Assembly: GCF_004193775.1 (NCBI RefSeq)
Contig: NC_041008.1
Coordinates: forward strand, 13,659,731-13,723,730
Source: Glycine soja
Taxonomy: Eukaryota > Streptophyta > Magnoliopsida > Fabales > Fabaceae
Reading direction: 5' to 3'
DNA length: 64,000 nucleotides
Both the position numbers and the translations under genes were made by a program. The notes under the pieces were generated by a model. That model had not been told where the DNA came from and made no database searches. It saw only the letters and a program-made list of their open reading frames with translations. Shown here one piece after another: positions 45,980-58,003 of this stretch (position 1 is the stretch's first letter; each line of letters starts with the position of its first letter).

Positions 45980-48905
45980 GAAGCAAACTTATTTTTTTTA
46001 GTTGCCATTTGCCAATATTTAATGATACACTAAACATGACAGGAACATAATGGACCGATGCAATAATCCAGGAAGAGAAATTTATTACTGAATATTATGG
46101 ATGATAAATAATATTATCGGTATTATATATGCTTCACAAATATTTCTAGAGAGGAGTTTACAACCGAAAACCTTAGCTATGTTTGGATAAAGGATTTTTA
46201 GTGTGGGAATATAAGTTTTCAGAGGATTTAAAATCCCAGGAGAATTTTGTTTGGATACACAACACGATCATTTGAAAAATTCCAAAGTATTTTGGTAAGG
46301 TATTTCATTACTCAAAATGAAGAATTCAAAATTCCATCACTCACCTCATTCTTCTATTGATACATGCTTCATCTCATGTTGCAGCATCTAATTCACCTTC
46401 ATAAACTCTAGAAGTTGAGCAGTGAATTTTTATCTACTTGCCAAGAAGTGAAATAGTGTTCTATAATATACGGATTTAACTGCATTTTTGTTTTTTCTTT
46501 AATACTCTTAATTTCTTTTTCCTTTTTGTATTCTTTGTTTGATAGCTGTTATAATCTTGGTTTAAGCTTGATCTATACCATCTTCTTTGATCATCTCTCT
46601 ATGCTGTCATCTATCATTCCCACTTGTCAAATGGCCATGGCCATGACTACGAGATAAAATATTTCTGGCATAATTTTTGTATGTTTTATAATAGCTATTT
46701 GCTTGTGATGATGATTCATGGATACTTCATATGCTTGATAGTTGATTTGAGGAGTCTAATATGGTTGTGATGATGATTCATGGATACAACCCACACCTTC
46801 AGTTTGCATTTAGGTTATCTCATTTTCTGATGGTTTGGCCTCTGCAATCCTTCCATCGTCCATGGTCTCCTCAGCTTCAATTATGCATCGGGTACCTTGT
46901 GATTCTTTAAATACTGTTTACTTCTTTATTTGCTCCTCCTCCTACTCTTTGATCTAATTGTTTTGCTTTGTTGCTGAGTCTGTCCAGATTAGTGTCCTTG
47001 CAAGTCAATGATAATTCCACCGAAAGAAGTCTCAATTGTTTCCCTCAAGGAAATTGCCACCTGGTGATTATCTCCTTCTGCACACTGCTTTTCTTTCTTT
47101 TTACGTAGTTTTGGTTTAATTTGGGAACTTGGGAGGTGCATAATTTGGCATGGCATTTCATGCCGAGGATGCTAGATGCTGACTGTTGGTTTTTGTTTCG
47201 TTGGATGGACTTCCCAGCGCTGTTAACTAATTTGGTCAGACTTTTGGAGTCTCAGCGATTTGGGAATATTGGTGGAGTTTTCAAAGCGGTGTTTGGAGTT
47301 CTAGCTCTTGAAAAAAGGGATGTTGATTATACTTTCATGGCAAAGTTTGTAGCTGCTCTAATGGTTATATAGCACGATGGTAGTAATGCTATGCTAGGAT
47401 ATTCAGATGGTAGAAATGGTTATATTGCAAGAATACCCATGCACATTCTGCAACTCTCGAATTATGTTCAATTTTAGACTAATGGATTTCTTAATTTGAT
47501 TCTCTAGGTGAGGGAAGGGATTTTCCACTGGGATGGTGAGAAGTGAGAATATTTTCGCCGATGACCATGTATTAAAATTACCTTACAGGTTTCCTTTCTT
47601 TCCTTCTATTTTAGGTGTCACACCAAATATCTTATCATAATCATTTTTTATCATTTTTTTTTAAATATAGTTGTTTATTCATCTTATCAAAGTCACTCTC
47701 AAGCCTAACGAGTCCCAAGCCTGGGGTTAAAGGAGGGAGCCAGGGAGGGTAGTGATAAACCCTGCAGCTAACATAAAACATATGGAGACACTGAACGCGT
47801 GCATTTGTAACATGAAGAACAAAGAATGACAGGGTATTGCTTCTATTCTATTGTTCCATCCTTTCTCTTTTCTTTATGAAACAATTGGGCAAGACATTGT
47901 TAAATATTGTGTGTAATTGAATTTGATTTTGATACTAAGACAATGTTCCACCCTTTATCTTCAGCTCAATGAGGATAGTTCTCGGGAGACTAATGAGGAT
48001 GGTAATCGAAAACCAAATGCACAAGGCAAATTATGTGAAGTGAGACATAATGTGTTTTGATTCACACTGAATCAGGTGAAATTATGTTGAAAAGCCAACA
48101 CAATTCTATGTTTGAATGTTAGTTGATTACTTGATGGTGACCAAATACTAAATGTACAAGGAAAATTATGTGAATTGAGACTGAGACATATGGTTTTGAA
48201 TTCAAGGTCGATCAGCCAAAATTATCGGTTAATATAATTTTAGACAAATATTTATACTTAATTTCATGTTGAAAAACATCTAAACATAAATCCCACTCAA
48301 AAACTTAAAGTTTTATTTGAGAGATTATAGGAGAGGCATTTGATTGAAAAATCAAAGGAACATTAGAAAAAAGAATCGGCTATTCGCAATAAATTCAAAC
48401 ACTACTTCCGCGAGTCTCTAAAAATCGCTGTAAGCAACAACAAAAAAAGATCAAAATGGCTATAGGGTAGTAAGAAAAATGAAGATTATCAAACACATTG
48501 TAAAAAAGGTTTATGCGCTGCCTGCAATTTAGGGTTTGTCCCTGCTTTATCTCCTTAAAGCCCGCACTACTAACCCTAGACACAGACAACACACAGCAAT
48601 TTTATGAACACGATCGCTCCTTAGCATAACTCAGAATCGATCAAAATAGCACTCCCGAAGATCAATTATACCAATTTATTTTCATCTCAATAAAAATAAA
48701 AAACGAGATGCATGTATGTAAATTAATAAGCACAAATTAGTAACAAAGATCACATAAAAATAAAAGCCCTTACAGTAATGGGTAGGTAGTAACCTAAAAC
48801 ATCACACACCAAACAATAACCATTGTTGGATTGGATCCCTAGTTTTTTTACCCTACCCCAGAGGGTCTTCTTGACGGTTCCGGAGTGGTGGGATTGGATT
48901 ATTGT
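45980..48905. other. Intergenic region with repeat fragments, no supported gene
   Basis: It contains a MITE-like phrase at 46165-46290, a duplicated 24-bp phrase (TGTGATGATGATTCATGGAT) at about 46704 and 46765, and repeated AAATGTACAAGGAAAATTAT-type sequence near 48020-48170. An 83-codon open frame at 47121-47372 matches nothing I know. The last 350 bp may be the 3' UTR of the small gene at 48906-49082. Confidence 0.45.
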
Positions 48906-49082
48906 TCAAGAGTCCTTTGAGGAAGGCGCGTCTTGATCGGAGGACTTGGTGGCGGTAGCGGTGGCGGTGGTGGGAGGAGGGTTGCGACCGAAACGCGTGA
49001 CGAAGATGTTGATGAGGCTGTAGAAGTGGTAGAACAGTTGCGCACTCACCAGCACTATCAGGCACAAAACGACAAAATCCAT
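48906..49082 (-). CDS. Possible 58-residue single-pass membrane protein
   Basis: Seen: from ATG at 49082 the minus strand encodes MDFVVLCLIVLVSAQLFYHF, then YSLINIFVTRFG and a Pro/Thr/Ala/Ser-rich hydrophilic tail ending SSKDS before TGA. The first ~28 residues form one strong hydrophobic helix. I chose this ATG because the frame upstream is a low-complexity TTC tract that looks like a 5' leader. A second overlapping minus-strand frame (48853-49140) looks less protein-like. GC content here is higher than in the flanks. I do not recognise the family and cannot infer a function. Confidence 0.45.
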   Translation of the reverse strand: MDFVVLCLIVLVSAQLFYHFYSLINIFVTRFGRNPPPTTATATATKSSDQDAPSSKDS

Positions 49083-49265
49083 TTTCAAACACCGGAAGAA
49101 GAAGAAGAAGAAGTTTGGATCGACACAAGACCGAAAGCACCGACGAGGAAGGTGAGGGGAAGCAGAAGGCACGAAGAGGCTTTTGGGAAAGATCAAGGTG
49201 TGTTTCTTACTTTTTGTTTTTTAAGGAAAAAAAACTTGAATGATTAGAGTAGGGATATATTTGTC

Positions 49266-49300
<35 letters not shown>
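49266..49300. repeat. (TA)n microsatellite
   Basis: About 15 TA units. Confidence 0.9.
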
Positions 49301-49303
<3 letters not shown>

Positions 49304-49927
49304 TCGTTTTTTCACTCCACTAATAAATATGTCTTTACATGATGAAAATATAAGATTGATTCCAAGAAATACTGAAAATATATGACGAATTATATAAGAG
49401 AGAAATTATGGAAAAAAAAGAATTAAAAATAGTAAAATATATATTAAGATTTGAACTCTTATACTTTAACTATTTATCTATTTATCCATCTATCAAATTG
49501 TTAATTAATTTTTTAATTAATCAATATAACTACTTATTTTCCAAAATAAAATAAAACTCTTTAATTTTATGATATAAAAAAATTGAGTTACAATTTAAAA
49601 AAATGAAAACATTTTATTTCTTGAAATTTTTTGTTTCTTCAATTAATTATTAATCTTTATTACGTACTTTGTCACAGGATGTCAAATGGAATGTCAGCAC
49701 CTAAATCAGTGAGAGATACAACTCTGCGTCCCCTTTGTATTAGTTTTTTTTTTCGTTTTAAAGTTAACCTCTGAATTAGTTTGAGTATTATTGTATTTTT
49801 TACTTAAATTTATTTGAGTTTTTTATTTGTTAGTAACTGTTTTCATTTCATTCATATTATGTATAATAACAAGTGTTGTCTCGAATGGAAACATATAAGA
49901 TTTATCCAAGTTATTCTTTCATATTTG

Positions 49928-49992
<65 letters not shown>

Positions 49993-50030
49993 CATTTATC
50001 TATATACAAACAAGGCCCTGAGTGGCCACG
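49301..50030. other. AT-rich intergenic DNA with a long (TA)n run
   Basis: The run at 49929-49990 holds about 30 TA units. The poly-Ile/Tyr frames over it are artefacts. No gene is seen. Confidence 0.6.
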
Positions 50031-50219
50031 TGTCAAGCGTTCCTTGCCCTGTTTCCCGCCTAAAAACATCACATCGTGCTACAGTGCCACCGTGAATAAA
50101 ATATACTTTTCTTTCTCCTCTTTTTTTACGTTTTTTTATTTTACGCTTTTATTTTTTTCCCTTTTTCGCATTCCTTTCCCCTGTTCTCTCTCCGCGTTGT
50201 GTTCCCGAACCTTCTCCAA

Positions 50220-51460
50220 GGTGGTTCGTTGCCAAACTCCATGAAGACCGGTTGGTTTTCTTGCTTTATCTGTCAAAGCTTCAATTTTTTTGTGTTCCTG
50301 AGCTTTCTCCGACGTGCTTCCCCCGCCATTTTTTATTTTTATCTCCAAACTCCATGAATACAGGTTCGTTTGCTTGCTTCGTTTTCCCTCATCCGATTCT
50401 TCTCTGTTTTCTTTTTTTTTACCTGTATTTGCATTTGTATGCTTTTTTTATTTCGGTTTTTTGTTTTTTCAATGCACGTTTGTTATTTCTTCTAAAGCTG
50501 CGATTTTTATCTCATAAAGCTTCCATTTTTATCTCCAAACTCCATGTACACAGGTTCGATTTCTTGCTTTGTCTGTCAAAGTGAATACAGGTTCGTTTTC
50601 CCTCCCTGTCTTCTTCTATTTTTTCTTTTTTTACCTCTATTTGCATTTGCATGCATTGTTTTATTTGGGTTTTTTGTTTTTTCACTGCATGTTCATTGTT
50701 TCTTCTAAAGCTGGGATTTTCTTGCTTTGTCTGTCACTGCATGTTCATTGTTACCTCTATGTACACAGGTTGGTTTTCTTGCTTTGTCTGTCAAAACTTC
50801 AATTTTTTTGTTTTCCTGAGCCTTCTCCGACGTGCTTCCCCCACCATTTTTTTTGGAGTTTTTATCTCCAAACTCCATGTACACAGGTTCGTTTTCTTGC
50901 TTTCTCTATCAAAGCTTAATTTTTTTTGTGTTCCTGAGCCTTCTCTGTTGTGGTTCCCCCCCCCCCCCAACCCCATTTTCATTTTTTTTCTAAAAAAAAG
51001 CTTCCATTTTTGCCTTTATCCTTGTTGATGTGGTTTTCATGTGTTTTGTTTTCTGAAAAAGCTTCGATTTTTGCCTCAACACAGGTTCATTTTGTTGCTT
51101 TCTCTCTCAAAGTTTCAATTTTTTGGTGTTCCTCATCCTTCTCCGTCGTTGCTTTCTTTTGGTTTTCTTGCATGTTGGGTTCAGATCTGTGTTTTCTTTT
51201 TACCTCTTTTTTCATTTGTATTCATTTTTTTTTTGTTTTTCACTGCATGTTTATTGTTTCTTCTAAACGTGTGAGGGTATTTTTTTTGTGTTCCTGAGCC
51301 TTCTCTATCGTGGTCCCCCCCCCCCCATTTTCATTTTTTTTTCTAAAAAAAGCTTCCATTTTTGCCTTTATCCCTGTTGATGTGGTTTTCATGTGTTTCA
51401 TTTTCTGAAAAACCTTCGATTTTTGTCTCAACACAGATTCATTTGTATGCATTTTTTTAT
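50220..51460. repeat. Pyrimidine-rich tandem and dispersed repeat block
   Basis: The phrases TTTTCTTGCTTTGTCTGTCA, GTGTTCCTGAGCCTTCTC, CTCCAAACTCCATGTACACA and TTTCACTGCATG recur irregularly at intervals of about 100-350 bp. Two poly-C runs (about 50956 and 51317) interrupt it. Open frames here encode only Phe/Ser/Leu-rich peptide. Confidence 0.7.
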
Positions 51461-51462
51461 TT

Positions 51463-51800
51463 CACTGCATGTTCATGTTTCTTCTAAAGCTGTGAGGGTA
51501 TTGTGATTCTTTTGTATTTCGGTTTTTTGTGGTTCCTGTGCTTTGGCATGTGATTCTTTTATTTCGGTTTTTTGTTTTTCACTGCATGTTCATGATTCTT
51601 CTAAAGCTGTGAGGGTATTGTGATTCTTTTGTATTCCGATTTTTTGTGGTTCCTGTGCTTTGGCATGTGATTCTTTTATTTCGCTTTTTTGTTTTTGACT
51701 GCATGTTCATGTTTCTTCTAAAGCTGTGAGGGTATTGTCATTCTTTTGTATTTCGGTCTTTTGTTTTTCCTGTGCTTTGGCATGTGATTCTTTTATCAGG
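51463..51800 (+). repeat. 118-bp tandem repeat, three copies
   Basis: ACTGCATGTTCATG starts copies at 51463, 51581 and 51698 (spacings 118 and 117 bp), each followed by TTCTTCTAAAGCTGTGAGG and a TTTCGGTTTTTTG-like stretch. Confidence 0.8.
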
Positions 51801-51818
51801 ATGGTTACCTTAAAATAT

Positions 51819-53240
51819 TGGGAGGGTATTTGGAGAAATCTAACATGTTGAGGCAACCCTTCACAAGGCAATTGAACCCTTTCATCCAAACCTATCTTCT
51901 TGCATCCTCTGCATAGCCTTTATGAGTACCTTTTTTCTTTCATTCTATTGAATGCCTTTGTGAATTTGTTAATGTTGTTGTCATAGTTGTAGTGTTATGA
52001 ATTGGTTTGTTGTTGTGATTTGTGATCCTGTGTATTACCTAACATTTCTATGTCATTTCATGAGTTCTATTTATGTTCATCAACACTTTATAATGATTCA
52101 AGCCACTGGCTTGAATTTGTATTCATTTTGAATTTGTTTATATTTTGGTATATCCTAACTGATATTGGTTTTTAATTTTGACCAAGACCAACAAACTACA
52201 CGAATAATAGTGTCTGGCATTTCAAGTACAGGTTTGTTGAAATTTTATTATTGTTTGCAATCTTTATTGTCATGAATTCAGTTTGGTCTTTGTTTGCAAT
52301 TTACAGTGACAACCCTAATATTTGGTTGCTTTAGTGTCTTTAGCATTTGTTGGTTATGATTTTTTCCTACGGGTGTTTACCAATGTCATTTGTAGATAAT
52401 AATTTGTTTGCTTTTGTAGTAGTGGTACATTTTGAAACACCTATTTATTATTTGTGTGTGTATTCTGTTGTTTCAAATATTAAATTGCACATTTTGTATC
52501 CATTGTTGTTGAGTAGATTGCTTATTTGTGTTCTGCCTCGGCTGTGAATGACTTTTTTCATGCATGTCTACGATTATTAATTGATTGGTGGGTTATGCTC
52601 TGAAACATGTTGGCCTTCGCAACTTAAAGTATATATTAACTTAGCCTTCACAATATCATTCAGGTTTTTTACCTAAGCTGTCTATGTCAGCTCTAATCTT
52701 TGGTTACTTTGATATCTTTAGCATATGTTGGTTATGATTTTTTCCTGTAGATGTTTCCCAATGTTCAACACTACTTTAAAATTATTCATGGCATTGGGTT
52801 CAATTTGTATTAATATTGGAAAATAAAATTCCACCTTTTGTAGTTGAAAAATTAATTTATACATTCTTTGGTGCATGTCTATGATTCTTTTTTCTTTAGA
52901 CTTTACCTTTCCTGTGTATTATATTTGGGAGGGTATTTGGAGAAATCTAACATGTTCAGGCAACCCTTCACAAGGAAAGAGAACACTGTCATCCAAACCT
53001 GTGTACTTGCATCCTCTGCATAGCCTTTACGGGTACCTTCTTTCTTTCATTCTATTGTATGCCTTTGTGAATTTGTTAATGTTGTTGTCATAGCCGTAGT
53101 GTTATGAATTGGTTTGTTGTTGTGATTTGTGATCCTGTGTTTTACCTAACCTTTCTATGTCATTTCATGAGTTCTATTTATGTTCATCAACACTTTATAA
53201 TGATTCATGCCACTGGCTTGAATTTGTATTCATTTTGAAA
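51819..53240 (+). repeat. Direct repeat of ~310 bp, 1.1 kb apart
   Basis: 51819-52131 and 52926-53239 are collinear, starting TTGGGAGGGTATTTGGAGAA and ending CTTGAATTTGTATTCATTTT, with scattered substitutions. In between, smaller phrases are also duplicated (GGTTATGATTTTTTCCT near 52352 and 52731). No coding potential is seen. It may be a segmental duplication in the 5' region of the B3 gene or of a transposon. Confidence 0.8.
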
Positions 53241-53827
53241 AATTAAATTGCAACTTTTGTATTTGAAAAATTAAGTTGCACCATTTGTATTCTGTTGTTT
53301 AGTTAATTTTGTTTATATTTTGGTATATTGGTTTTTAATTTTCACCGAGACCAACAAACTACACGATTAATAGTGTTTGGCATTTCAAGGTAACGTATAG
53401 ACACCTACAAAATCCCGTCAGCAGATTTTTTGGAATTTGTGTTTATACAGGTACTAATGACTACTAACACTTTATCCTGTGGATATCAGCATGTATCATA
53501 TTAATAGTCTTTGTGTAGTGACCGTTAATATTCTGATTTCAATCTTTGAAATGGGATGTCACATCCATCATCCATCATAATTATTATAGTACACTACCAA
53601 CTGTTTCATGACATATAATTTCCCGTGCAATTAATACACTACTAGATGTTTGCTGAGGTGCAGTTTCTCAATGTCAAAACACTATGTGTCTATTCATATT
53701 TCATACATCGGGAAGTAAAAAACATCATCTTTTCCATATACACATAATTACTGCTTTTTATAAAGAGTTACTGTTATTATTTTTTTGAATTTAACCTTTC
53801 TATGTAATTAGTTATTACTATTTAATT

Positions 53828-55845
53828 ATACACTATAATAAACTAGCACGGGAAGTGTAATAGCCTCGCAATAAAAACACAACAACATTAACCATAATAA
53901 ACTAGCACGGGAAGTGTAAAAGGTTATCGGTTACTTTGTACATTGATAATTGTTCTTGATAATTGTTCACCCTCCCCCTCCCATAATTAAAACGCAGTAT
54001 TATATATATCTATAACCACCCAGTATCACCAAATCTTCACCCATTTGTCTAAGGACTTCTCCAAACACAAAACACTATGAACACATCATCATCGAATGTG
54101 TCTGATGCTATAAGTTTAACTTTTCCATCCTTTATGTTTACCTTCTTATATGTTCGAGTTTGCTTCATCATGCAACCTTCATCCTTCTATCCTTGCTCTT
54201 TTCGTTCATACTACATGTTTGATATTGCGATATTTATCTTCTCCTTTCAATGGGTACATCTTTGTTCACTTACTCATTACATAAACGTTTCTCATCTAGG
54301 GCCCATCAAATTTACATGTACCGAGAATTGTGCACCGATTTGAAGCGTCATTCCATGTTCAGCAGGTTATGACTCTCACCTCTAAACATTTAGTTATTTA
54401 TGTTAATGTTAATATCAAATAAATAATATGCTTCAAATGTTAATGTGCAGAACATCATGGAGGTTCCTTTGTCTTATCATAGACAATGGTCCCCAAATTA
54501 TCCAAATTATGTGTTATTCGACTACGAAGGAGACAAACATTTTATAAAGCTTCATAAATATGGTAACCGTTTCTATTTTGGTGATGGACTCAAGGAACTT
54601 AGGAGAATCCATGGCATTCACGAAAGTGTTCTCATGCGGTTTGTTGGAAGGGACAAAAATACTACTTTCAGTGTGGACATTGTGGGACCTCTACACCAAA
54701 AGGCAGCCCCAACCATAAGGCACCATGTTTTTACCATTGATGTCTCTGAAGATATGATACAACAAAATTATCAATTGGTAGGTGTTTCTTAATTTAATCA
54801 TAATCCTTTATATTATTTATTGTTGACTTCTTATATTTAATCACTGTGTTCCTTCTAACCTAGGTTCTGCCACCAGAGGCTTCAATTTATTTAACTGCAT
54901 CAAAAAAATATATGGTTGTGGATCGTGGTAGTGGTAGGCATAAAAAATGGATGATCACCATGAACAATGGCCTATCATGTGTTACTGACGCATGGATTCA
55001 TTATTTAGGTGACTGTCATTTGAAGGCTGAAGATGAGGTCATCTTTTTCTACAACATTGACCAACATCTATGGGAGGTCCTCTATAGGAAGCAGGTTACA
55101 TGGGATGACACAGAGGATGAAGCTGACTCCCCTTGAAGAAATATTTAATTACTTATCTTTGTTTTATTTTGATATATTATGTCTGTAATTTAATTACCCT
55201 CGGGTAATGAACAATTTTTTTTTTTACTTTTGTTTCTGTTTATACATTGCTATCAACAATACAAATATTATTATGTTTTATTCTATGTTTGTGGGTTTGA
55301 TTTTTCTATGCTATATTTATTATTTAGTTAGATTCAATTTTGGTTGTTTCCAAATAATATTACTTGGGCTTTCGAAAAAAACCTGCACTTTAATGAAGGT
55401 GATTGTTCACCTTTGCAGAACCAAGGGACAATGAAATGTTGATCTTCAAATGCTTCAAGTACATGTAAGCTATTTTTCTTTGTCTACTTTGTGATTCATT
55501 TTTATTTACTTATTGTATGCATTTATTGTTGCAGACCATTGAAGTTGTCGAGGCTTATTATTTGGGATCAGAGACCCTAATTCAAGATGGAACCTTATAT
55601 TTTATGTGTGTTTGACATTGTTCTTTGAATTGTAATTACATTAGTAGTCTTTTCACAGAATGTTACATCTTTTTACATTAGCAGCCTTTCCAGTCTGTAT
55701 TATCTGTTTGAATATTTAAATTAATTTTTTGTACATTTTTTAAAAGATTATTAATATTTAACAATTAAGAAATCTCAAATCTGAGAATAAACATATGTTG
55801 GTAATATTCAAATAGGAGTATGAGCCCGGGCGTTCACAACTCTAG
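53828..55845 (+). mobile_element. Candidate Helitron-like unit enclosing the B3 gene
   Basis: The proposed 3' end is CTAG at 55842-55845 followed by T. It lies about 10 bp after GAGCCCGGGCGTTC, a GC palindrome where Helitrons carry a hairpin. The proposed 5' side is CACTATAATAAACTAGCACG at about 53831, repeated at about 53893. It lacks the canonical TC start, and Helitrons leave no target duplication to check. There is no RepHel protein. Borders and class are therefore tentative. Confidence 0.3.
54300..55136 (+). CDS. Two-domain B3-like DNA-binding protein (5' exon uncertain)
   Basis: Exons seen: 54300-54365 (GPSNLHVPRIVHRFEASF...), 54451-54777 and 54864-55136 (TGA at 55134-55136), all phase 0 with GT donors and AG acceptors; 221 codons before the stop. 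The first B3-like fold spans NIMEVPLSYHRQW, DKHFIKLHKYGNRFYFGDGL, HGIHESVLMRFVGRD; the second spans EASIYLTASKKYMVV, KKWMITMNNGL and LKAEDEVIFFYNID. Both have the alternating beta-strands and GDxLxF-like turn of plant B3 pseudobarrels. An upstream ATG at 54077 follows a TATATATA stretch near 54000 and may start the first exon, but its donor is unclear (TAT|GTTCGA would fit in phase). Known: B3 proteins are plant transcription factors. Inferred: a short nuclear DNA-binding protein, target unknown. Confidence 0.65.
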
Positions 55846-56500
55846 TTGATTAAGGAAAAAGACTTATAATTTCACTTTAGCTTTATCTAGTTTAAATTTT
55901 GTGAGATTTTTTTTAAAAAAAATAGTTGATTAAATTCTTTTTTTTAAAATAAATAAATTTGGTTTCGCGATCGGTTGTGTTTTTTCTACTCAAAACTCTC
56001 GACATACTATTTTCAATCTAAATAAGATAAAGTTTTTTTTAACAGCAAAGATTAAGGTTTGACAAGGAAATCAAAATAATAAAAATATATATATTAAAAG
56101 GAAATTTAAAAAAATATATTGCATAAGAACTAAACAAATAGGAATAGTAAATTATAAACACATAATAATAATAATAAAAATAATTAGTCACAATTTATTA
56201 TTAACGTCCGGATATATTTGTCGCATTTTTTATACTTTCAGGGACTAAATTTTGCATTTTCATCTTCAGGGACGCATTTGTCAGCGAAATGGGAAGATGA
56301 AAAGTCAAAAAAATATTATGACAAATATGTTATTATGTTGGCAATCCACGTTGGCAATTATTTAAGTGACAAATTTGTCTCTCTGTGTCACGTAGGGTAT
56401 TTTATTAACGGTGACGGATGAAAGTTAACGGTATGACATATTTGTTGCACTTTTTACACTTTCAGGGACTAAATTTTGTATTTTTATCTTTCAGGAACGT
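55137..56500. other. 3' flank of the B3 gene and MITE-like sequence
   Basis: It contains the proposed Helitron end at 55842. From about 56190 to 56500 the phrases ATATTTGTCGCATTTTT...CAGGGACTAAATTTTGC and ATATTTGTTGCACTTTT...CAGGGACTAAATTTTGT occur twice about 230 bp apart, probably a small DNA element. No gene is supported. Confidence 0.45.
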
Positions 56501-56518
56501 ATTTGCATAACTCGAGAG

Positions 56519-57234
56519 ATGGAAGCCATATCCAAGCAGTTTGAAGAGCTTGATGTATGTGGCAAAATGACTCTAAAGAGTAAATTTTGGGAAATTGCCT
56601 ATTCTGATCTAAATTCTATGTGTACTCCTCCTGAAAAGGTCAAAACAAAAGGTGCTCAAAAGAAACATATGACTAAACATCAAAGATCAACAAAGCGTGA
56701 TCCGTCTTACTGAGAGTATGTCAATGCATTACATTTGGTGCAAAATAACAATTCCACACTGAAACGTTCTACACCATCATCTGAACAAACAAAACCAAAG
56801 AGGAAGATGCCCATGTTGGATCAATTTCATCCATGCATTCATGATTTCATTGAAAACATTGTCGATGTCAAAATTGATGGTAATTGTGGATAACATGTAA
56901 TTGCTACCTTATTAGGTATGGTGAAGATTCATGGCCTTTGGTTCATAATCATTTGGTGAAAGAACTTGCACAATGGTCTGATGAGTATATACACATGCTT
57001 AGTGGCATAGACAAATATGAGGAGTTAAAGCGGCCGCTACTTGTTGATGGATTATCCATGGTATATAAGTTTTTTATTACATATTCATGGATAAATATTT
57101 TTTTTAATAATACTAATTAAAATTGTTACGTGCAAGTAACCATGGCTAAATGGATGAATATTACCGATATGGGTTATGTGATTGCATCAAGGTATAATGT
57201 CATCCTTGTTTCTCTTTCTCTCCAACAAAGCTAA
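56519..57234 (+). pseudogene. MULE-encoded protein C-terminus with OTU cysteine protease domain (broken)
   Basis: Seen in one frame: MEAISKQFEELDVCGKM, STKRDPSY then TGA (56711-56713), PKRKMPMLDQFHPCIHDFIE, the OTU signature DGNCG with the catalytic Cys codon at 56885-56887 followed at once by TAA (56891-56893), HVIATLLGYGEDSWPLV and LLVDGLSM. After a GT donor at 57061 the reading resumes around 57137 with MAKWMNITDMGYVIASRYNV (damaged acceptor) and ends at 57232-57234. Known: plant MULE proteins can carry C-terminal OTU deubiquitinase-like domains with this arrangement. Two stops and the damaged intron end make it a relic. A PMD relic lies 310 bp downstream on the other strand. Confidence 0.75.
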
Positions 57235-57545
57235 TCAAACAAAGAAAAAAGTACTTGCATCAAGGTATAATTAAAAATGTTAGTTCCCTTGTGTTACCTT
57301 TCTCTCTCTGTAAAAGAAGATAAAAGTCCCCTGTCACCTATTTCCAATGCACATGTAATTAGAGAACTTAATCCTATAGTAGTCACTATGCCTTCAATTT
57401 CAAGTTCAAGCCTTCCAAATTTCTATACCTTCTTTCCATAAGAGGCCAACTTCAACTCATTACATTCTTGCAAATAATTAAAATTAATTAGGTAAATTAA
57501 AATGATAGATAGTTATTCAAATATGATGTAATTAAACAAATAACT

Positions 57546-57790
57546 ACCTCTCCTGCCCAAACCCTGACTGTCACATGATCAGCATATGACGTCAACACTG
57601 ATGTATCATGGGGCCCACCTGGAAAACCTTGTTAGCAACATGATTCGTAACTAACTCTTGATGCTCCTCCTACATGATTCATAATTGGCTCTTGATGCTC
57701 CTCATAAATCTCGTCAGCGGCATGATCTACATGCTAAACATCCTCAACAACAGCTGCAGCTACCCGTTGTGACACTCTCTACCCCATACA
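57546..57790 (-). pseudogene. PMD (MAIN-like) gene, exon 1 relic
   Basis: The minus strand reads VAAAVVEDV, HVDHAADEIYEEHQEP, then QGFPGGPHDTSVLTSYADHV and TVRVWAGE before GAG|GTAGTT. This is the 3' half of exon 1 of the same gene family as 18635-20945 (there QGFPGGPSDPSVLTAYADHV). In-frame stops are present and exons 2-4 are missing. It keeps the canonical GT donor that the MULE-borne copy has lost. Confidence 0.7.
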
Positions 57791-58003
57791 TATATGTACT
57801 AATAAAAGGAAAAGAAATCATAATTAATTAAAAGTTTTTAAAATACATTTAAATAAAATATTCTCAACAAGGTAAAAGGCTCACATTCACTTTCTTTTAC
57901 ATCATATTCAAACTTGTCCAAATAAATAATAAAGTCATCTCAGCTTAAAACAAGGCCACCTAAGACTTCATATAATTAATATAGAAACCTATACCCCAAT
58001 GTC

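Noticed and set aside
45413..45980. Long open frames rich in Thr, Pro or Val over the CCA-rich tract
   Set aside because: Open in several frames and both strands because of triplet bias; no domain, start context or splice signal.
47121..47372. 83-codon plus-strand frame
   Set aside because: No recognisable motif, no supporting context, surrounded by repeat fragments.
49814..50244. Frames encoding poly Ile-Tyr
   Set aside because: Direct translation of the (TA)n microsatellite.
50252..51297. Several Phe/Ser/Leu-rich plus-strand frames of 110-125 codons
   Set aside because: Result from the pyrimidine-rich tandem repeats; frames overlap each other and have no domain.
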